Shown: positions 53,995 to 63,741 of the stretch, piece by piece
How the letters are laid out: the number at the start of each line of letters is the position of its first letter
How positions within the stretch are numbered: position 1 is the first letter of the stretch
DNA from: Citreicella sp. C3M06
GTDB taxonomy: Bacteria; Pseudomonadota; Alphaproteobacteria; Rhodobacterales; Rhodobacteraceae
Assembly: GCF_018860705.1 (NCBI RefSeq)
Contig: NZ_JAHKQA010000041.1
Location: forward strand, 124,001 to 188,000
DNA: 64,000 nt
Direction of reading: 5' to 3'
Translations under genes and position numbers: made by a program
Notes under the pieces: model-generated
What the model was told of the DNA's origin: nothing
The model's input: only the letters and a program-made list of their open reading frames with translations
Databases searched by the model: none

Positions 53995-55019
53995 CCGTTG
54001 CGCACGGTGTCGATCATCAGTTGAACGTTCTCGGGATCGGCATCGGGGGTGATGCCATGCCCAAGGTTGAAGATATGCGGGCCATTCTTCAGCGCATCGA
54101 CCACGCGACGGGTTTCGCGCACAAGGTCGTCTCCGCCTGTCACCATGTGCTTCGAGGCAAGGTTGCCCTGCACGCAGCCATGTGGCTGCACATGTTCGGC
54201 GATCCATTCCGGCGTCACGCTGTCATCGACGGCGACGCAATCGGCCCCGGTGGCGGCGTGAAAACCGATGTACTTGTCGCCGGCCTGACGCGGAAAGGCG
54301 ATGACCGGCAGGCCCGGGTGGCGCGCTTTCAATTCCTGGGTGATGATCCGCGCCGGTTCCAGCGCGTAGCGATCGAAATCCGCACCCTTGAGCGAACCCG
54401 CCCAGCTGTCGAACAGCTTGACCACCTCGGCCCCGGCGTCGACCTGCGCCGACAGATAGTCGATGGTGCTTTCGGTCAGCCGCTCGATGATCTTTTCGAA
54501 CAGCGCCCGGTTCTCGGCCTTGAGCGCATGGGCCGGGCCTTGATCCGGCGTGCCCTGCCCGGCGATCATATAGGTGGCCACCGTCCACGGCGCCCCGGCG
54601 AAGCCGATCAGCGTGGTTTCGCTCGGCAGTTCCCGGCGCAGGATTCTGATCGTCTCGTAGATCGGGCCAAGCGTGTCGTGGATCATCTCGCCGCGGCCCA
54701 GCTTGTCGAATTCGGCATCGGCGGTGATCGTCGACAGGCGCGGCCCCTCGCCGGTGACGAACCACAGATCCGCGCCCAGCGCCTGCGGCAGCAGCAGGAT
54801 GTCGGCGAACAGGATCGCAGCGTCAAAGCCATAGCGGCGGATCGGCTGAAGCGTCACCTCGGCGGCCAGCTCGGGGTTGTAGCACAGCGACAGGAAATCG
54901 CCCGCCTGCGCCCGCGTCGCCTTGTATTCCGGCAGGTAGCGCCCGGCTTGACGCATCATCCAGATCGGCGGTGTCGGCAGGGTTTCGCCCTTAAGCGCGC
55001 GCAGGATCGTCTTGGTCAT
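53991..55019 (-). CDS. hemE: Uroporphyrinogen decarboxylase
   Basis: The 342-residue enzyme has the family motifs [16 protein letters not shown] and GFAGAPWT plus a C-terminal [12 protein letters not shown]. It decarboxylates uroporphyrinogen III to coproporphyrinogen III. It is divergent from hemC with about 85 bases between starts, so both tetrapyrrole genes share one regulatory interval. Confidence 0.95.
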   Translation of the reverse strand: MTKTILRALKGETLPTPPIWMMRQAGRYLPEYKATRAQAGDFLSLCYNPELAAEVTLQPIRRYGFDAAILFADILLLPQALGADLWFVTGEGPRLSTITADAEFDKLGRGEMIHDTLGPIYETIRILRRELPSETTLIGFAGAPWTVATYMIAGQGTPDQGPAHALKAENRALFEKIIERLTESTIDYLSAQVDAGAEVVKLFDSWAGSLKGADFDRYALEPARIITQELKARHPGLPVIAFPRQAGDKYIGFHAATGADCVAVDDSVTPEWIAEHVQPHGCVQGNLASKHMVTGGDDLVRETRRVVDALKNGPHIFNLGHGITPDADPENVQLMIDTVRNG

Positions 55020-55106
55020 TTCGCTGGCCTCCCGGTTGGTCACCGGGGCAATATGTCAATTCGCGCCCCATTGCCAGCGCCCCGCCCGCGACATAAAGCT
55101 TTTGCC

Positions 55107-56075
55107 ATGACGCAAGAGCTTCCGACCCCCGCCCAGCCCCTCAAGATCGGCACCCGTGGCTCGCCTTTGGCGCTGGCGCAGGCCTATGAGACCCGCGCCC
55201 GCCTGATGGCCGCGTTCGATCTGCCCGAGGCGGCGTTCGAGGTGGTGGTGATCCGCACCACCGGCGACGACCGCGCGATGATCGCCGCCGACCGTCCGCT
55301 GAAGGAAATCGGCAACAAGGGGCTGTTCACCCGCGAAATCGAAGAGCAGCTCTTGTCGGGCGGCATCGACATCGCGGTGCATTCGATGAAGGACATGCCG
55401 ACCGAGCAGCCCGCAGGGCTGGTGCTGGACTGCTATCTTCCGCGCGAGGATGTGCGCGATGCCTTCATCGCGCCGGGCGCTGCCGGGCTGGCGGATCTGG
55501 CACCGGGCACCGTGGTGGGCACCTCGTCGCTGCGCCGACGCGCGCAGTTGCTGAACCGGCGGCCCGACCTGAGCGTGGTGGAATTTCGCGGCAACCTGCA
55601 GACCCGCCTGAAAAAGCTGGATGACGGCGTGGCGGCGGCGACCTTTCTTGCCATGGCGGGGCTGAACCGCATGGGCATGAGCGACGTGCCGATGACGCCG
55701 ATGTCACCGGACGAGATGCTGCCCGCCGTGGCGCAGGGTGCCATCGGGATTGAACGGCGCAGCATTGATGCCCGCATCGCGGCCATGCTGTCGGCGATCC
55801 ATGACGCACCCACCGCGACCCGCCTTGCCGCCGAGCGCAGCTTTTTGGCCACGCTGGATGGCTCGTGCGAAACGCCCATCGCGGCGCTGGCCGAGTTGAG
55901 CGATGATCAGCTGCGCTTGCGCGGAGAGATCCTGTCGCCGGATGGCAGCGCCTCCTGGGCGGACGAGATCAGCGGCCCCGCAACGCAAGCGGCAGTGCTT
56001 GGCCGCGCGCTGGCACGCAGCCTGCTGGACAGGGCCGGGCCCGAGTTTTTCGCCTGGCGCGATCCGCAGGGCTAA
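55107..56075 (+). CDS. hemC: Hydroxymethylbilane synthase
   Basis: The 322-residue enzyme has KIGTRGSPLALAQAYETRA, the VHSMKDMPTE active site and the dipyrromethane-cofactor Cys in LDGSCETPIAAL. It assembles four porphobilinogens into hydroxymethylbilane. Full length and in the expected place opposite hemE. Confidence 0.95.
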   Translation: MTQELPTPAQPLKIGTRGSPLALAQAYETRARLMAAFDLPEAAFEVVVIRTTGDDRAMIAADRPLKEIGNKGLFTREIEEQLLSGGIDIAVHSMKDMPTEQPAGLVLDCYLPREDVRDAFIAPGAAGLADLAPGTVVGTSSLRRRAQLLNRRPDLSVVEFRGNLQTRLKKLDDGVAAATFLAMAGLNRMGMSDVPMTPMSPDEMLPAVAQGAIGIERRSIDARIAAMLSAIHDAPTATRLAAERSFLATLDGSCETPIAALAELSDDQLRLRGEILSPDGSASWADEISGPATQAAVLGRALARSLLDRAGPEFFAWRDPQG

Positions 56076-56212
56076 CCAGTCTGCACCGACCGGGCACTGG
56101 CGGATCCTGCAAGACATCACGCCAGAGCGCCTGCCGAAATGGGGGGTCTGCTGCCGCCGTTCCGTGATCTGTTGCAATGCCAGGCCGGGCCAATCCCCCG
56201 CCCGGCGCGGCG

Positions 56213-57187
56213 TCACAGCGTCAGGATGGTTTGCCCCGTCGTGCCGCGCGCCTCGAGCGCGCGATGCGCGTCGGCGACCTGCTCCAGCGGAAAGCTCTGG
56301 CCGATGCGGATCTTGACCGCGCCGCTGGCGACCTTGTCGAACAGCATCGTCGCCATTTCCTGACAGGCGGCAGGATCGGCGATATGAGTGAACAGCGTCG
56401 GGCGCGTCAGCTTCAGCGAACCCTTCTGACCCAGAATGCCAAGGTTGAACGCCTCGACCGGCCCCGAGGCGTTGCCAAACGAGATCATCATGCCCAGCGG
56501 CTTGAGACTGTCGAGCGAGCCCTCGAAGGTCGACTTGCCGACGCTGTCCATCACCACGTCGACGCCCTTGCCATCGGTCAGCTCGCGCACGCGGGCCGCC
56601 CAGTCTTCGGTGGCGTAGTTGATGCAGGCATCGGCCCCGTGTTCCAGCGCGAGGGCGCATTTCTCATCCGACCCGGCGGTGCCGATCAGGCGGATGCCTT
56701 CGGATTTCGCCCATTGGCAGGCGATCAGCCCGACCCCGCCCGCGGCGGCGTGAAACAACACGGTATCCCCGGCCTTCAGCGGCGTGGTGCGGTGGAACAG
56801 GTATTGCACCGTCAGCCCCTTGAGCATCATCGCCGCGCCTTCTTCGAAGGAAATCGCGACGGGCAGCTTGCAGACCTGCGCGGCGGGCATCACCCGCGCC
56901 TCGGTATAGGCACCCGGAGGCACGCTGGCATAGGCGGCGCGATCACCGGGGGCCAGATGGCTGACCCCTTCGCCCACCGCTTCAATCACGCCAGAGGCTT
57001 CCATGCCCAGCGCCGCCGGCATCATCATCGGGTACAGCCCCGAGCGCTGATAGCAATCGATGAAGTTCAGCCCGCAGGCCTTGTGACGAATGCGGATCTC
57101 GCCCGGTCCCGGCGCGCCAACCTCGCGCTCGACGATCTTCAGCGCCTCGGGGCCGCCATGGGCCTCGACGATCACGGTTCTGGCCAT
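56213..57187 (-). CDS. NADPH:quinone oxidoreductase, zeta-crystallin type
   Basis: The 324-residue medium-chain dehydrogenase has VLFHAAAGGVGLIACQWAKS and a LIGTAGSDEKCALALEHGA block, typical of quinone reductases without zinc. It reduces quinones with NADPH. A related MDR protein is encoded next upstream, and a 15-base inverted repeat lies between the two genes. Confidence 0.88.
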   Translation of the reverse strand: MARTVIVEAHGGPEALKIVEREVGAPGPGEIRIRHKACGLNFIDCYQRSGLYPMMMPAALGMEASGVIEAVGEGVSHLAPGDRAAYASVPPGAYTEARVMPAAQVCKLPVAISFEEGAAMMLKGLTVQYLFHRTTPLKAGDTVLFHAAAGGVGLIACQWAKSEGIRLIGTAGSDEKCALALEHGADACINYATEDWAARVRELTDGKGVDVVMDSVGKSTFEGSLDSLKPLGMMISFGNASGPVEAFNLGILGQKGSLKLTRPTLFTHIADPAACQEMATMLFDKVASGAVKIRIGQSFPLEQVADAHRALEARGTTGQTILTL

Positions 57188-57224
57188 TATAGTCCTCTCC
57201 TGTCAGTCCGGGTGCCCGGGATCA

Positions 57225-57273
57225 TTCGCACGAATAATCCCTGCTATGCGCCGGAAGCGATTATTCCTGCGAA
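57225..57273. repeat. 15-bp inverted repeat upstream of the first quinone oxidoreductase
   Basis: TTCGCACGAATAATC (57225-57239) and GATTATTCCTGCGAA (57259-57273) are reverse complements except for one base, with a 19-base spacer. Placement 38 bases before the 57187 start suggests an operator, for example for a redox-sensing regulator; a T-tract is lacking, so termination is less likely. Confidence 0.5.
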
Positions 57274-57286
57274 AAAGCCTCGACGC

Positions 57287-58270
57287 TCAGGCCAGTTTCA
57301 GCACGATCTTTCCGATATGTCCCGAGCTTTCCATCCGCGCATGGGCCTTTGCGGCGTCCTTCAGCGCGAATTCGGAATCCATCACCGGCGCCACGCGCCC
57401 TGCCTCGAGCAGTGGCCATGCGCTCGCCTTGAGCGCCTGCGCGATGCGCGCCTTGGCAAGATCGCTTTGCGGGCGCAGGGTCGAGCCGGTGATGGTCAGC
57501 CGGCGCATCATCACCTGCGCAAAGTTCAGCTCGACCTTCGGCCCCTGAAGGAAGGCGATCTGCACCAGCCGCCCATCATCGGCCAGCGCCTTGACGTTGC
57601 GCGGCAGGTAATCGCCGCCCACCATATCAAGGATCAGGTTCGCCCCGCCCTCGGCGCGCAGCACCTCGACAAAATCCTCGTCGCGGTAGTTGATGGCGCG
57701 CTCTGCCCCTAGCTCGCGGCAGGCGGCGCATTTCTCATCCGACCCGGCGGTGGTGAACACCCGCGCGCCAAGCACCGAGGCCAGCTGGATCGCCGTCGTC
57801 CCGATCCCCGACGAGCCGCCATGCACAAGGAACCGCTCTGCGCCGCTCAGCCCGCCGCGCATGAAGACATTGGACCACACGGTAAAGAACGTTTCGGGCA
57901 GGCAGGCCGCCTCGCGCAGGCCAAGGGCAGCGGGCACCGGCAGACAATGCGCTGCCGGGGTCGCGACATAGTCAGCGTAACCGCCGCCCGGCAGCAGGGC
58001 ACAGACCGCATCCCCCACCGCAGGCCAGTCGACGCCATCGCCAACCGCGACCACCTCGCCCGAGGCTTCAAGCCCCGGCAGATCGCTGGCGCCTTTGGGC
58101 GGTGCATAGCTGCCCGCGCGTTGCAGCGCATCGGGCCGGTTCACCCCGGCATAGGCCACGCGGATCACCACCTGCCCATGGCCGGCCTTCGGCACGGGGC
58201 GCTCGCACAGGCGCAGAACCTCGGGGCCGCCGGGCTGAGAAATCTCGACGGCACGCATCGTATCGGTCAT
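57287..58270 (-). CDS. NAD(P)H-quinone oxidoreductase, PIG3-like
   Basis: The 327-residue MDR protein has LVHGGSSGIGTTAIQLASVL and FTTAGSDEKCAACRELGAER, resembling PIG3/quinone-oxidoreductase family members. It shares AGSDEKCA with its neighbour, consistent with a related but separate enzyme. It starts eight bases downstream of the COQ9-family stop, linking it to ubiquinone metabolism. Confidence 0.87.
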   Translation of the reverse strand: MTDTMRAVEISQPGGPEVLRLCERPVPKAGHGQVVIRVAYAGVNRPDALQRAGSYAPPKGASDLPGLEASGEVVAVGDGVDWPAVGDAVCALLPGGGYADYVATPAAHCLPVPAALGLREAACLPETFFTVWSNVFMRGGLSGAERFLVHGGSSGIGTTAIQLASVLGARVFTTAGSDEKCAACRELGAERAINYRDEDFVEVLRAEGGANLILDMVGGDYLPRNVKALADDGRLVQIAFLQGPKVELNFAQVMMRRLTITGSTLRPQSDLAKARIAQALKASAWPLLEAGRVAPVMDSEFALKDAAKAHARMESSGHIGKIVLKLA

Positions 58271-58278
58271 TGGTCTTC

Positions 58279-58977
58279 CTATCTCGGCGCGGTCCAGCCG
58301 CCCGGAATATCATTCTGCGTCGCCGATCGCGGCGCGCGGATCTTGCCCAGCACCTTTTCCGGCCCGGCCAGAACGCGCTTCATCAGCGGGTTGCTCCGCA
58401 GCTTTGCCTTGGTCTTCTCGATGCGCATCACGTCTTCGATGCGGCGATCGAGAAAGGCCCAGGTCGCCTCGTTGTCGTCCGAATCATCGCCAAGCCAATA
58501 CAGCACCGTCGACGAGTACACCCCCGAAAGGCTCGCCCGCTTGCTGTACCAGTTGAAGTCACGGGCGGTATCGCCCAGCGCCTCCCAGATCCGGTCGGCA
58601 GTGCCCCAGATCAGCTTGGCGCCGTCTGCGGCATAGATCGGCAGAGCAAACAGCGTGGTGCCGCGGCGCACCGCCTCGCGGTCCTCGATCAGCGAAATGC
58701 GGGTGCGCACGGCACGCGCCACCAGATCGCGGTAGCGCATCCCCTCGCTGTCCATTTCTGCAAGCTTCGCGGCCATTTCCGCGTCGCCGCGTCGGTGAAA
58801 CGCCATCGCAAGATCGACCGCACCGCGCGGGAACAACCCCCGCGCCACCACGGGATCGACCCCGGCATCGGCCACGGCTGCACGAAAGGTCGTTTCCGAC
58901 CAGCCGTCAAAGGCCACGTGATTGAGCGCCGCGTCCAGCAGGCGCCCCGATATATCGTCCATTCTGGGATCTGACAT
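58279..58977 (-). CDS. COQ9-family protein
   Basis: The 232-residue protein has a TetR-like helical N-terminus (LLDAALNHVAFDGWSETTFR) and the C-terminal COQ9 domain (FNWYSKRASLSGVYSSTVLY, then WLGDDSDDNEATWAFLDRRI). COQ9 proteins bind lipid and support ubiquinone biosynthesis. It precedes the quinone oxidoreductase and is divergent from rpsU, a frequent arrangement in alphaproteobacteria. Confidence 0.9.
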   Translation of the reverse strand: MSDPRMDDISGRLLDAALNHVAFDGWSETTFRAAVADAGVDPVVARGLFPRGAVDLAMAFHRRGDAEMAAKLAEMDSEGMRYRDLVARAVRTRISLIEDREAVRRGTTLFALPIYAADGAKLIWGTADRIWEALGDTARDFNWYSKRASLSGVYSSTVLYWLGDDSDDNEATWAFLDRRIEDVMRIEKTKAKLRSNPLMKRVLAGPEKVLGKIRAPRSATQNDIPGGWTAPR

Positions 58978-59094
58978 TGGGCTTCCTCCTAAGACTCCAT
59001 TATGTAGGAGCCTAGACAGTTTGGCAAAGCCTTGCTATACGGCGGCTTCCTGCAAATCCTTGCAACTCAAATCTAGAAAGGTGGTGAAAACCAC

Positions 59095-59301
59095 ATGCAG
59101 GTAAGTGTTCGCGACAACAACGTCGATCAGGCGCTCCGCGCTCTGAAGAAGAAGCTGCAGCGCGAAGGCGTGTTCCGTGAAATGAAGCTTCGGCAGCATT
59201 TCGAGAAACCGTCCGAGAAAAAAGCGCGCGAGAAGGCCGAGGCCATCCGCCGTGCCCGCAAGCTGGCGCGCAAGAAGCTTCAACGCGAAGGTCTCCTCTA
59301 A
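59095..59301 (+). CDS. rpsU: 30S ribosomal protein S21
   Basis: The 68-residue protein has [40 protein letters not shown] and a basic tail, matching bS21. It contacts the 3' end of 16S rRNA during initiation. AAGGTGGTG lies upstream of the ATG. Confidence 0.97.
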   Translation: MQVSVRDNNVDQALRALKKKLQREGVFREMKLRQHFEKPSEKKAREKAEAIRRARKLARKKLQREGLL

Positions 59302-59368
59302 GACCTCCGCGGCGATCTTGCCGACATTGCGGGGGGTCAGCTGACCTTCCGACACCATGAAGACGACG

Positions 59369-59398
59369 ACCCCCGGGGCCCTGCCTTTCGGGGGTTTG
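59369..59398 (+). terminator. Terminator between rpsU and the rhomboid-like gene
   Basis: ACCCCCG (59369-59375) pairs with CGGGGGT (59389-59395), followed by TTGTCATTTT. It ends the rpsU transcript before the convergent rhomboid-like gene. Confidence 0.6.
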
Positions 59399-59404
59399 TC
59401 ATTT

Positions 59405-60088
59405 TCAGCGGCGCAGCTTGCCCAGCAGCCGCCCCCAACCGCCCGGCACCATCACCACGCTCAGCGCAAAGCCGGTGACGAACCCGGCAATATCGGCGAT
59501 CCAGTCCTGCGAGCCGCCAAACAGCAGGCCGAACAGCAGCTGGATGCCCAACAGCATCCCGATCAGGCCGAAAGCGCGCATCTGGCTTTCGCCCAGCATC
59601 CCGAGCCGCAGCCAGAGCAGATAGGTAAAGCCCCCGATCAGGCCATAGACGGGCGGGAAGGCCCCGATCAGCGGTGCCTGACTGGTTGCCAGCAGTCCGT
59701 ATGCCAAAGCGCCCACAAGGCTCGAGGCGAAAAAGATCGCCAGCAGGCGCACTGCCCCCAGCGCTTCGGCCACCATCTTGCCCATCGCCAGCAGCATCAC
59801 CCCGGCAAAGGCGGCGTGGATGAAGCTGCCATGCACGAACGGGTAGCTGAAAAACCGCACCAGTTCCGATGCCGGATAGCGCCCGGTCTGCAACATCCAG
59901 TCCAGCACCGGCGCGAAGAAGGCAAAGCGCTCCAGCGCGTCAAGCCGCCACCCCACCGCCGCCGGCCCGCCGATCACGCCGTAAGAGCCCAGCGAAAACA
60001 CCGCCTCGACCCCGACGATGACGATGCACAGCGCCATCACCACCGGCGGCACTGGGTTCAGAGGAGGTTCGTTGATCGGATGGACCAT
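59405..60088 (-). CDS. Rhomboid-like membrane protein lacking catalytic residues
   Basis: The 227-residue polytopic protein matches the rhomboid fold ([20 protein letters not shown], then six hydrophobic segments). The catalytic Ser position reads GAFPPVYG (142-149) instead of GxSGxxxG, and the His position reads WIADIAGF (196-203) instead of an AHxxGF motif. It is therefore probably an inactive rhomboid, like iRhom or Derlin pseudoproteases. The ATG at 60088 begins the conserved topology. Convergent with rpsU. Confidence 0.82.
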   Translation of the reverse strand: MVHPINEPPLNPVPPVVMALCIVIVGVEAVFSLGSYGVIGGPAAVGWRLDALERFAFFAPVLDWMLQTGRYPASELVRFFSYPFVHGSFIHAAFAGVMLLAMGKMVAEALGAVRLLAIFFASSLVGALAYGLLATSQAPLIGAFPPVYGLIGGFTYLLWLRLGMLGESQMRAFGLIGMLLGIQLLFGLLFGGSQDWIADIAGFVTGFALSVVMVPGGWGRLLGKLRR

Positions 60089-60165
60089 GTGCGGGCTCTT
60101 TCTTGACGCTATGCCGGGGCATGGGTAAGCCAACCCCACCCGAAGTTCCAGACGGAGTACCACAC

Positions 60166-61191
60166 ATGTCCGAGGGCACCACCGCCTTCACCCCGCGCGT
60201 CTTTTCCGGCATCCAACCATCGGGTGGCCTGACGCTCGGCAATTACCTCGGCGCGATCAAGCGTTTCGTGGACATGCAGGGCAGCGGCATCGAGACGATC
60301 TACTGTGTCGTCGACATGCACGCGATCACTGTCTGGCAAGACCCCGAGGCGCTGCGCCGCCAGACCCGCGAGCTGACGGCGGGCTATCTTGCCGCCGGGC
60401 TCGACCCGACGCAGTCGATTCTGTTCAACCAGTCGCAGGTGCCCGAGCACACGCAGCTGGCGTGGATCTTCAACTGCGTGGCGCGGATGGGCTGGATGAA
60501 CCGCATGACCCAGTTCAAGGACAAGGCGGGCAAACACGCCGAGAAAGCCTCGCTTGGGCTGTTGGCCTATCCCGCGCTGATGGCCGCCGACATTCTCGTC
60601 TACCACGCCACGCATGTGCCCGTGGGCGAGGATCAGAAGCAGCATGTCGAACTGACCCGCGACATCGCGGCCAAGTTCAACCATGACTTCAAGACCGAGT
60701 TCTTCCCGATGACCGAACCGGTGATCGAAGGGGCGGCGACGCGGGTCATGAGCCTGCGCGACGGGTCCAAGAAGATGTCGAAATCCGATCCCTCGGATGC
60801 CAGCCGGATCAACATGACCGACGACGCCGACGCCATCGCGAAAAAGATCCGCAAGGCCAAGACCGATCCCGAGCCGCTGCCCGAAACCGCCGACGGGCTC
60901 AAGGAACGCCCCGAGGCGCGCAACCTCGTGAACATCTACGCCGCGCTGTCAGGCGAAACAGTGGCCGAGGTGATGGCGCAGATGGGCGGCAAGCCGTTTG
61001 GCGAATTCAAGCCGTTGCTGGCCGATCTGGCGGTGGACAAGCTGGCGCCGATCTCGTCGGAAATGGCGCGCTACATGCAGGATCCGGCCGAGATCGACCG
61101 CATTCTCAAGGACGGCGCCACCCGTGCCCGCACCATCGCCGCGCCGATCCTGCGCAAGACCTACGAGATCGTCGGGATGGTAGGCGCCTGA
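60166..61191 (+). CDS. trpS: Tryptophanyl-tRNA synthetase
   Basis: The 341-residue class I synthetase has the HIGH-equivalent [14 protein letters not shown] and KMSKS in [14 protein letters not shown]. It charges tRNA-Trp. The ATG at 60166 follows GGAG; an upstream extension looks untranslated. An inverted repeat follows about 75 bases downstream. Confidence 0.95.
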   Translation: MSEGTTAFTPRVFSGIQPSGGLTLGNYLGAIKRFVDMQGSGIETIYCVVDMHAITVWQDPEALRRQTRELTAGYLAAGLDPTQSILFNQSQVPEHTQLAWIFNCVARMGWMNRMTQFKDKAGKHAEKASLGLLAYPALMAADILVYHATHVPVGEDQKQHVELTRDIAAKFNHDFKTEFFPMTEPVIEGAATRVMSLRDGSKKMSKSDPSDASRINMTDDADAIAKKIRKAKTDPEPLPETADGLKERPEARNLVNIYAALSGETVAEVMAQMGGKPFGEFKPLLADLAVDKLAPISSEMARYMQDPAEIDRILKDGATRARTIAAPILRKTYEIVGMVGA

Positions 61192-61264
61192 CCCTCATTG
61201 CCTGCAACGCGGGCTGATATCAAACGATCGGGCGCGCGCAACATGCGCCCGGTCGCGCTCCGCA

Positions 61265-61293
61265 CCGGATGGTCCTTTGGACCGACCATCCGG
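61265..61293. terminator. 10-bp inverted repeat after trpS
   Basis: CCGGATGGTC (61265-61274) pairs with GACCATCCGG (61284-61293) around a nine-base loop. It lies between convergent trpS and the 203-residue unknown gene and may terminate both, though no T-tract follows. Confidence 0.45.
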
Positions 61294-61322
61294 CGCGACA
61301 CCAAAGGATGAGCGTCTTTGCC

Positions 61323-61934
61323 CTAGATCCGGGCGGCCAGCCTCAGCGCATGGCTTGCATCGCGCGCACAGACCGGCAGCACCGGGTCATAGGCCGCGCG
61401 CAGCAACGCCGCGATCTGCGGATGCAGCACCACCCGGCCATCCTCGAGCTGCGCCAGCGGCGAGCGGTCCGAAAACGCCGCCTCGCCCCAAGCCAGCATC
61501 ACCTGCGCCGCTTGCGACAACGCCAGCTCCTCGGCGGGCTGCGCGGACAGCGCAGCATCCATGCGCAGGAACACGAAGCTGGCCTTGATCGCACCGTGCT
61601 TATCGAAGCGAAAGGCGCGATACTGGTTCGCTCCGCTCGCCTGCAACCGGGGCACCAGCGTTTCGAGCCCGTCGACCATCCGCCCAAGGTCGGGCACATC
61701 CAGAAGCTCCTCCCAATCGCGGAAAAAGAACATCATGACATTGGCGCCAAGCTCGGGGTCGCCATCGGTCATCGTGTGGGCTGACATCGTGCAGAGCGCT
61801 TCGAACGCACCCTTGATCAGGGACAGCGTCTCATCCTCAACCCCGAAAACGATCGGGGCCAGAGGCCGCCCCCAGCGGGCAAAGAAATACTCTCCGCTCC
61901 GGGTGAAAAGGCGCTCGATCTCCTGCGGTTGCAT
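61323..61934 (-). CDS. Protein of unknown function
   Basis: The 203-residue, likely cytoplasmic protein starts at an ATG preceded by GGAGGA. Recognisable stretches are QEIERLFTRSGEYFFARWGR, VMMFFFRDWEELLDVPDLGR and YRAFRFDKHGAIKASFVFLR, but I cannot assign a family. Its start lies 53 bases after the DMT transporter stop on the same strand, so cotranscription is likely. Confidence 0.75.
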   Translation of the reverse strand: MQPQEIERLFTRSGEYFFARWGRPLAPIVFGVEDETLSLIKGAFEALCTMSAHTMTDGDPELGANVMMFFFRDWEELLDVPDLGRMVDGLETLVPRLQASGANQYRAFRFDKHGAIKASFVFLRMDAALSAQPAEELALSQAAQVMLAWGEAAFSDRSPLAQLEDGRVVLHPQIAALLRAAYDPVLPVCARDASHALRLAARI

Positions 61935-61987
61935 GGGGTCCTCCGGGTTGCGACTGCGCCGGCTTATAGGCCCGGCGCAAGGCGCGT

Positions 61988-62962
61988 TCAACGCCGCCCC
62001 CACAATCTGCGGCGGCCGGGCGCGGGCTGGTCACGCTGACGCTCGCGCAGGAAAACGAACAGCCCAGCCCCGACGATCAGCGCGCAGCCGAGCCAGACGC
62101 TCAGTCCCGGCCAGTCGCCAAAGATCAGCCACCCCCACAGGATCGCCATCGGCAACCCGATATATTCGAACGGCGCGATCACCGCCGCCTGCGCCATGCG
62201 ATAGGCGGCGCTCAGCGCATAGCCGACAAAGCCCGACAGCACCCCAAGCCCCAGCAGCACCAGCGCATCTTGCCTGTCCGGCATCACCCATGGGCGCAGC
62301 AAAAACCGCATGCTGTCGCTGTCGAAGCGATCCGCATAGCGCCCGTCACCGGCCACCAGCCAGAACCCGAAAGACACCGCCAGGAACACCACCTGAAGAT
62401 ACACCGCCAACACCGACGCCCGCGTGCTGATTCCCAGCTTGCGCGTCAGCACCTGCATCACCGCGTAAAACAGCGCCGAGATCACCGGCAGCGCCAGCAC
62501 GAGGCGCGACACCGTCAGATCCTCTTTCCAGGGCTGCTGCATCACCACCACGCCCAGCAAGCCCACCAGCACCGCGCCAAGGCGCAGCGGCCCGACCTTT
62601 TCGCCCAACAGCGGCACCGACAGCAAGGTGATGAACAGCGGCGCCACAAAGAACAGCGCCGTCGCCTGCCCCAGCGGGATCACCGCGACGGCAGCGTAAT
62701 AGGTCATGTTGGCCAGCACGACCATCAGCCCGCGCAGCAGATGCAGCCCCGGTGTCGCCGTCCGCAGACTGGCCCAGCCACCCTCAAGCTGCACCAGCGT
62801 CAGGGTAATGACCAAGCCGCCCGCCGAACGCGCGGCGACGATCTCGTGCAGCGGATAGCCATCCGACAACAGCTTGATCAGCATGTCGTTGACCGAGATC
62901 GCCACGACCCCGACACAGATAAAGAGGATGCCCAGTCCGGGCCGATCGTTCAGCGTTTTCAT
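61988..62962 (-). CDS. EamA/DMT-family transporter
   Basis: The 324-residue protein has ten hydrophobic helices of the EamA fold, with GLGILFICVGVVAISVNDML near the start and YALSAAYRMAQAAVIAPFEY in the second half. The short basic C-terminus (APGRRRLWGRR) is cytoplasmic. Substrate unknown. It shares its start with the stop of a small possible frame at 62959-63111 (ATGA). Confidence 0.85.
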   Translation of the reverse strand: MKTLNDRPGLGILFICVGVVAISVNDMLIKLLSDGYPLHEIVAARSAGGLVITLTLVQLEGGWASLRTATPGLHLLRGLMVVLANMTYYAAVAVIPLGQATALFFVAPLFITLLSVPLLGEKVGPLRLGAVLVGLLGVVVMQQPWKEDLTVSRLVLALPVISALFYAVMQVLTRKLGISTRASVLAVYLQVVFLAVSFGFWLVAGDGRYADRFDSDSMRFLLRPWVMPDRQDALVLLGLGVLSGFVGYALSAAYRMAQAAVIAPFEYIGLPMAILWGWLIFGDWPGLSVWLGCALIVGAGLFVFLRERQRDQPAPGRRRLWGRR

Positions 62963-63111
62963 CGCCCAGCGTTAGCTCGGCGCGGGGCGGCGCGCCAGAT
63001 CATTTGCACAGCAACGGCTCGGCCATCGCCCTGCGCCGCCATCATCCGCGCAATGGCGCTGTCGAACAGCCCGGCAGGCTGCGCCCTTCTCTGCGCAATG
63101 GCCCCGTGCAC
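62959..63111 (-). CDS. Possible small protein upstream of the DMT transporter
   Basis: A frame from a GTG at 63111 encodes about 50 residues (VHGAIAQRRAQPAGLFDSAI, then ARMMAAQGDGRAVAVQMIW) and ends at a TGA overlapping the transporter ATG (ATGA). Composition looks protein-like and the overlap is typical of coupled genes, but no good ribosome-binding site is seen and no homologue is recognised. It may instead be a decayed gene. Confidence 0.25.
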   Translation of the reverse strand: MHGAIAQRRAQPAGLFDSAIARMMAAQGDGRAVAVQMIWRAAPRRANAGR

Positions 63112-63243
63112 TCGGGCCAATGCGACGGTCTTGCCCCAAGGTCACCACATCCCCCAATCGCGACAAACATGTCGCTTTCGAGCGCGACGAATCAGCCCCC
63201 CCGCCGCCAGCATTCCCCATCAGCGCATACGAAAGGCCAGACC

Positions 63244-63678
63244 ATGCAGGAGCCCACATTCGACCCCGCCAGCGCACCGCAACTCGCGGCCCTGCTGTCA
63301 CTGGCCTCGCTGGCGAATACCGCGGAAATCCCGCTCGAAGGCGGCGAGGATCCGGCCTTCGGCTCGGTCCGCTGGCGCACCCTGTTCAGCGCCGAACGCA
63401 CCCCCACCAAGGGCATGGTCCTCGGCATCGCCGAATTCGGGCCGATGGGCACCTTGCTGCCGCATCGCCATGGCCCTGCCGAAATCTATTTCGGGCTCAC
63501 CGGATCGGGCGTCGTGACCATCGACGGCATACCGCACATGATTGGCCCGGAAACCGCGCTCTATATCCCCGAAGACGCCGAACACGGCACCGTCGCTGGC
63601 AGCGACGGCCTGCGGTTTCTCTACATCTTCCCCCGCGACAGTTTTTCCGAGGTCGAATATCGCTTTTCGGACGCCTGA
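63244..63678 (+). CDS. Cupin-domain protein
   Basis: The 144-residue protein has one cupin: first motif LPHRHGPAEIYFGLTGSG (metal His, His, Glu) and second motif YIPEDAEHGTVAGSDG. It binds a divalent metal and could act as a small dioxygenase, isomerase or lyase. Similarity to DMSP-lyase cupins is possible but not supported beyond the shared cupin pattern. GAAAGG lies upstream of the ATG. Confidence 0.75.
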   Translation: MQEPTFDPASAPQLAALLSLASLANTAEIPLEGGEDPAFGSVRWRTLFSAERTPTKGMVLGIAEFGPMGTLLPHRHGPAEIYFGLTGSGVVTIDGIPHMIGPETALYIPEDAEHGTVAGSDGLRFLYIFPRDSFSEVEYRFSDA

Positions 63679-63741
63679 TCTGTGCGCAGGCGCAGGCCCA
63701 TATCGCTCGCCAGATCGCGCGCGACAGCCTAGACAGAAGGC

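Noticed and set aside
54000-55110. Replication origin between hemE and hemC by analogy with Caulobacter
   Set aside because: The hemE-hemC interval is short and carries no DnaA-box-like cluster; such sites were seen only at 35.1 kb.
53802-56075. 757-codon plus-strand frame covering antisense hemE and hemC
   Set aside because: Only its last 322 codons are real (hemC); the first part is antisense to hemE.
63244-63678. Cupin gene as a DMSP lyase (DddQ/DddW-like)
   Set aside because: Only the general cupin metal motifs are visible; length and flanking motifs do not allow a specific DMSP-lyase call.
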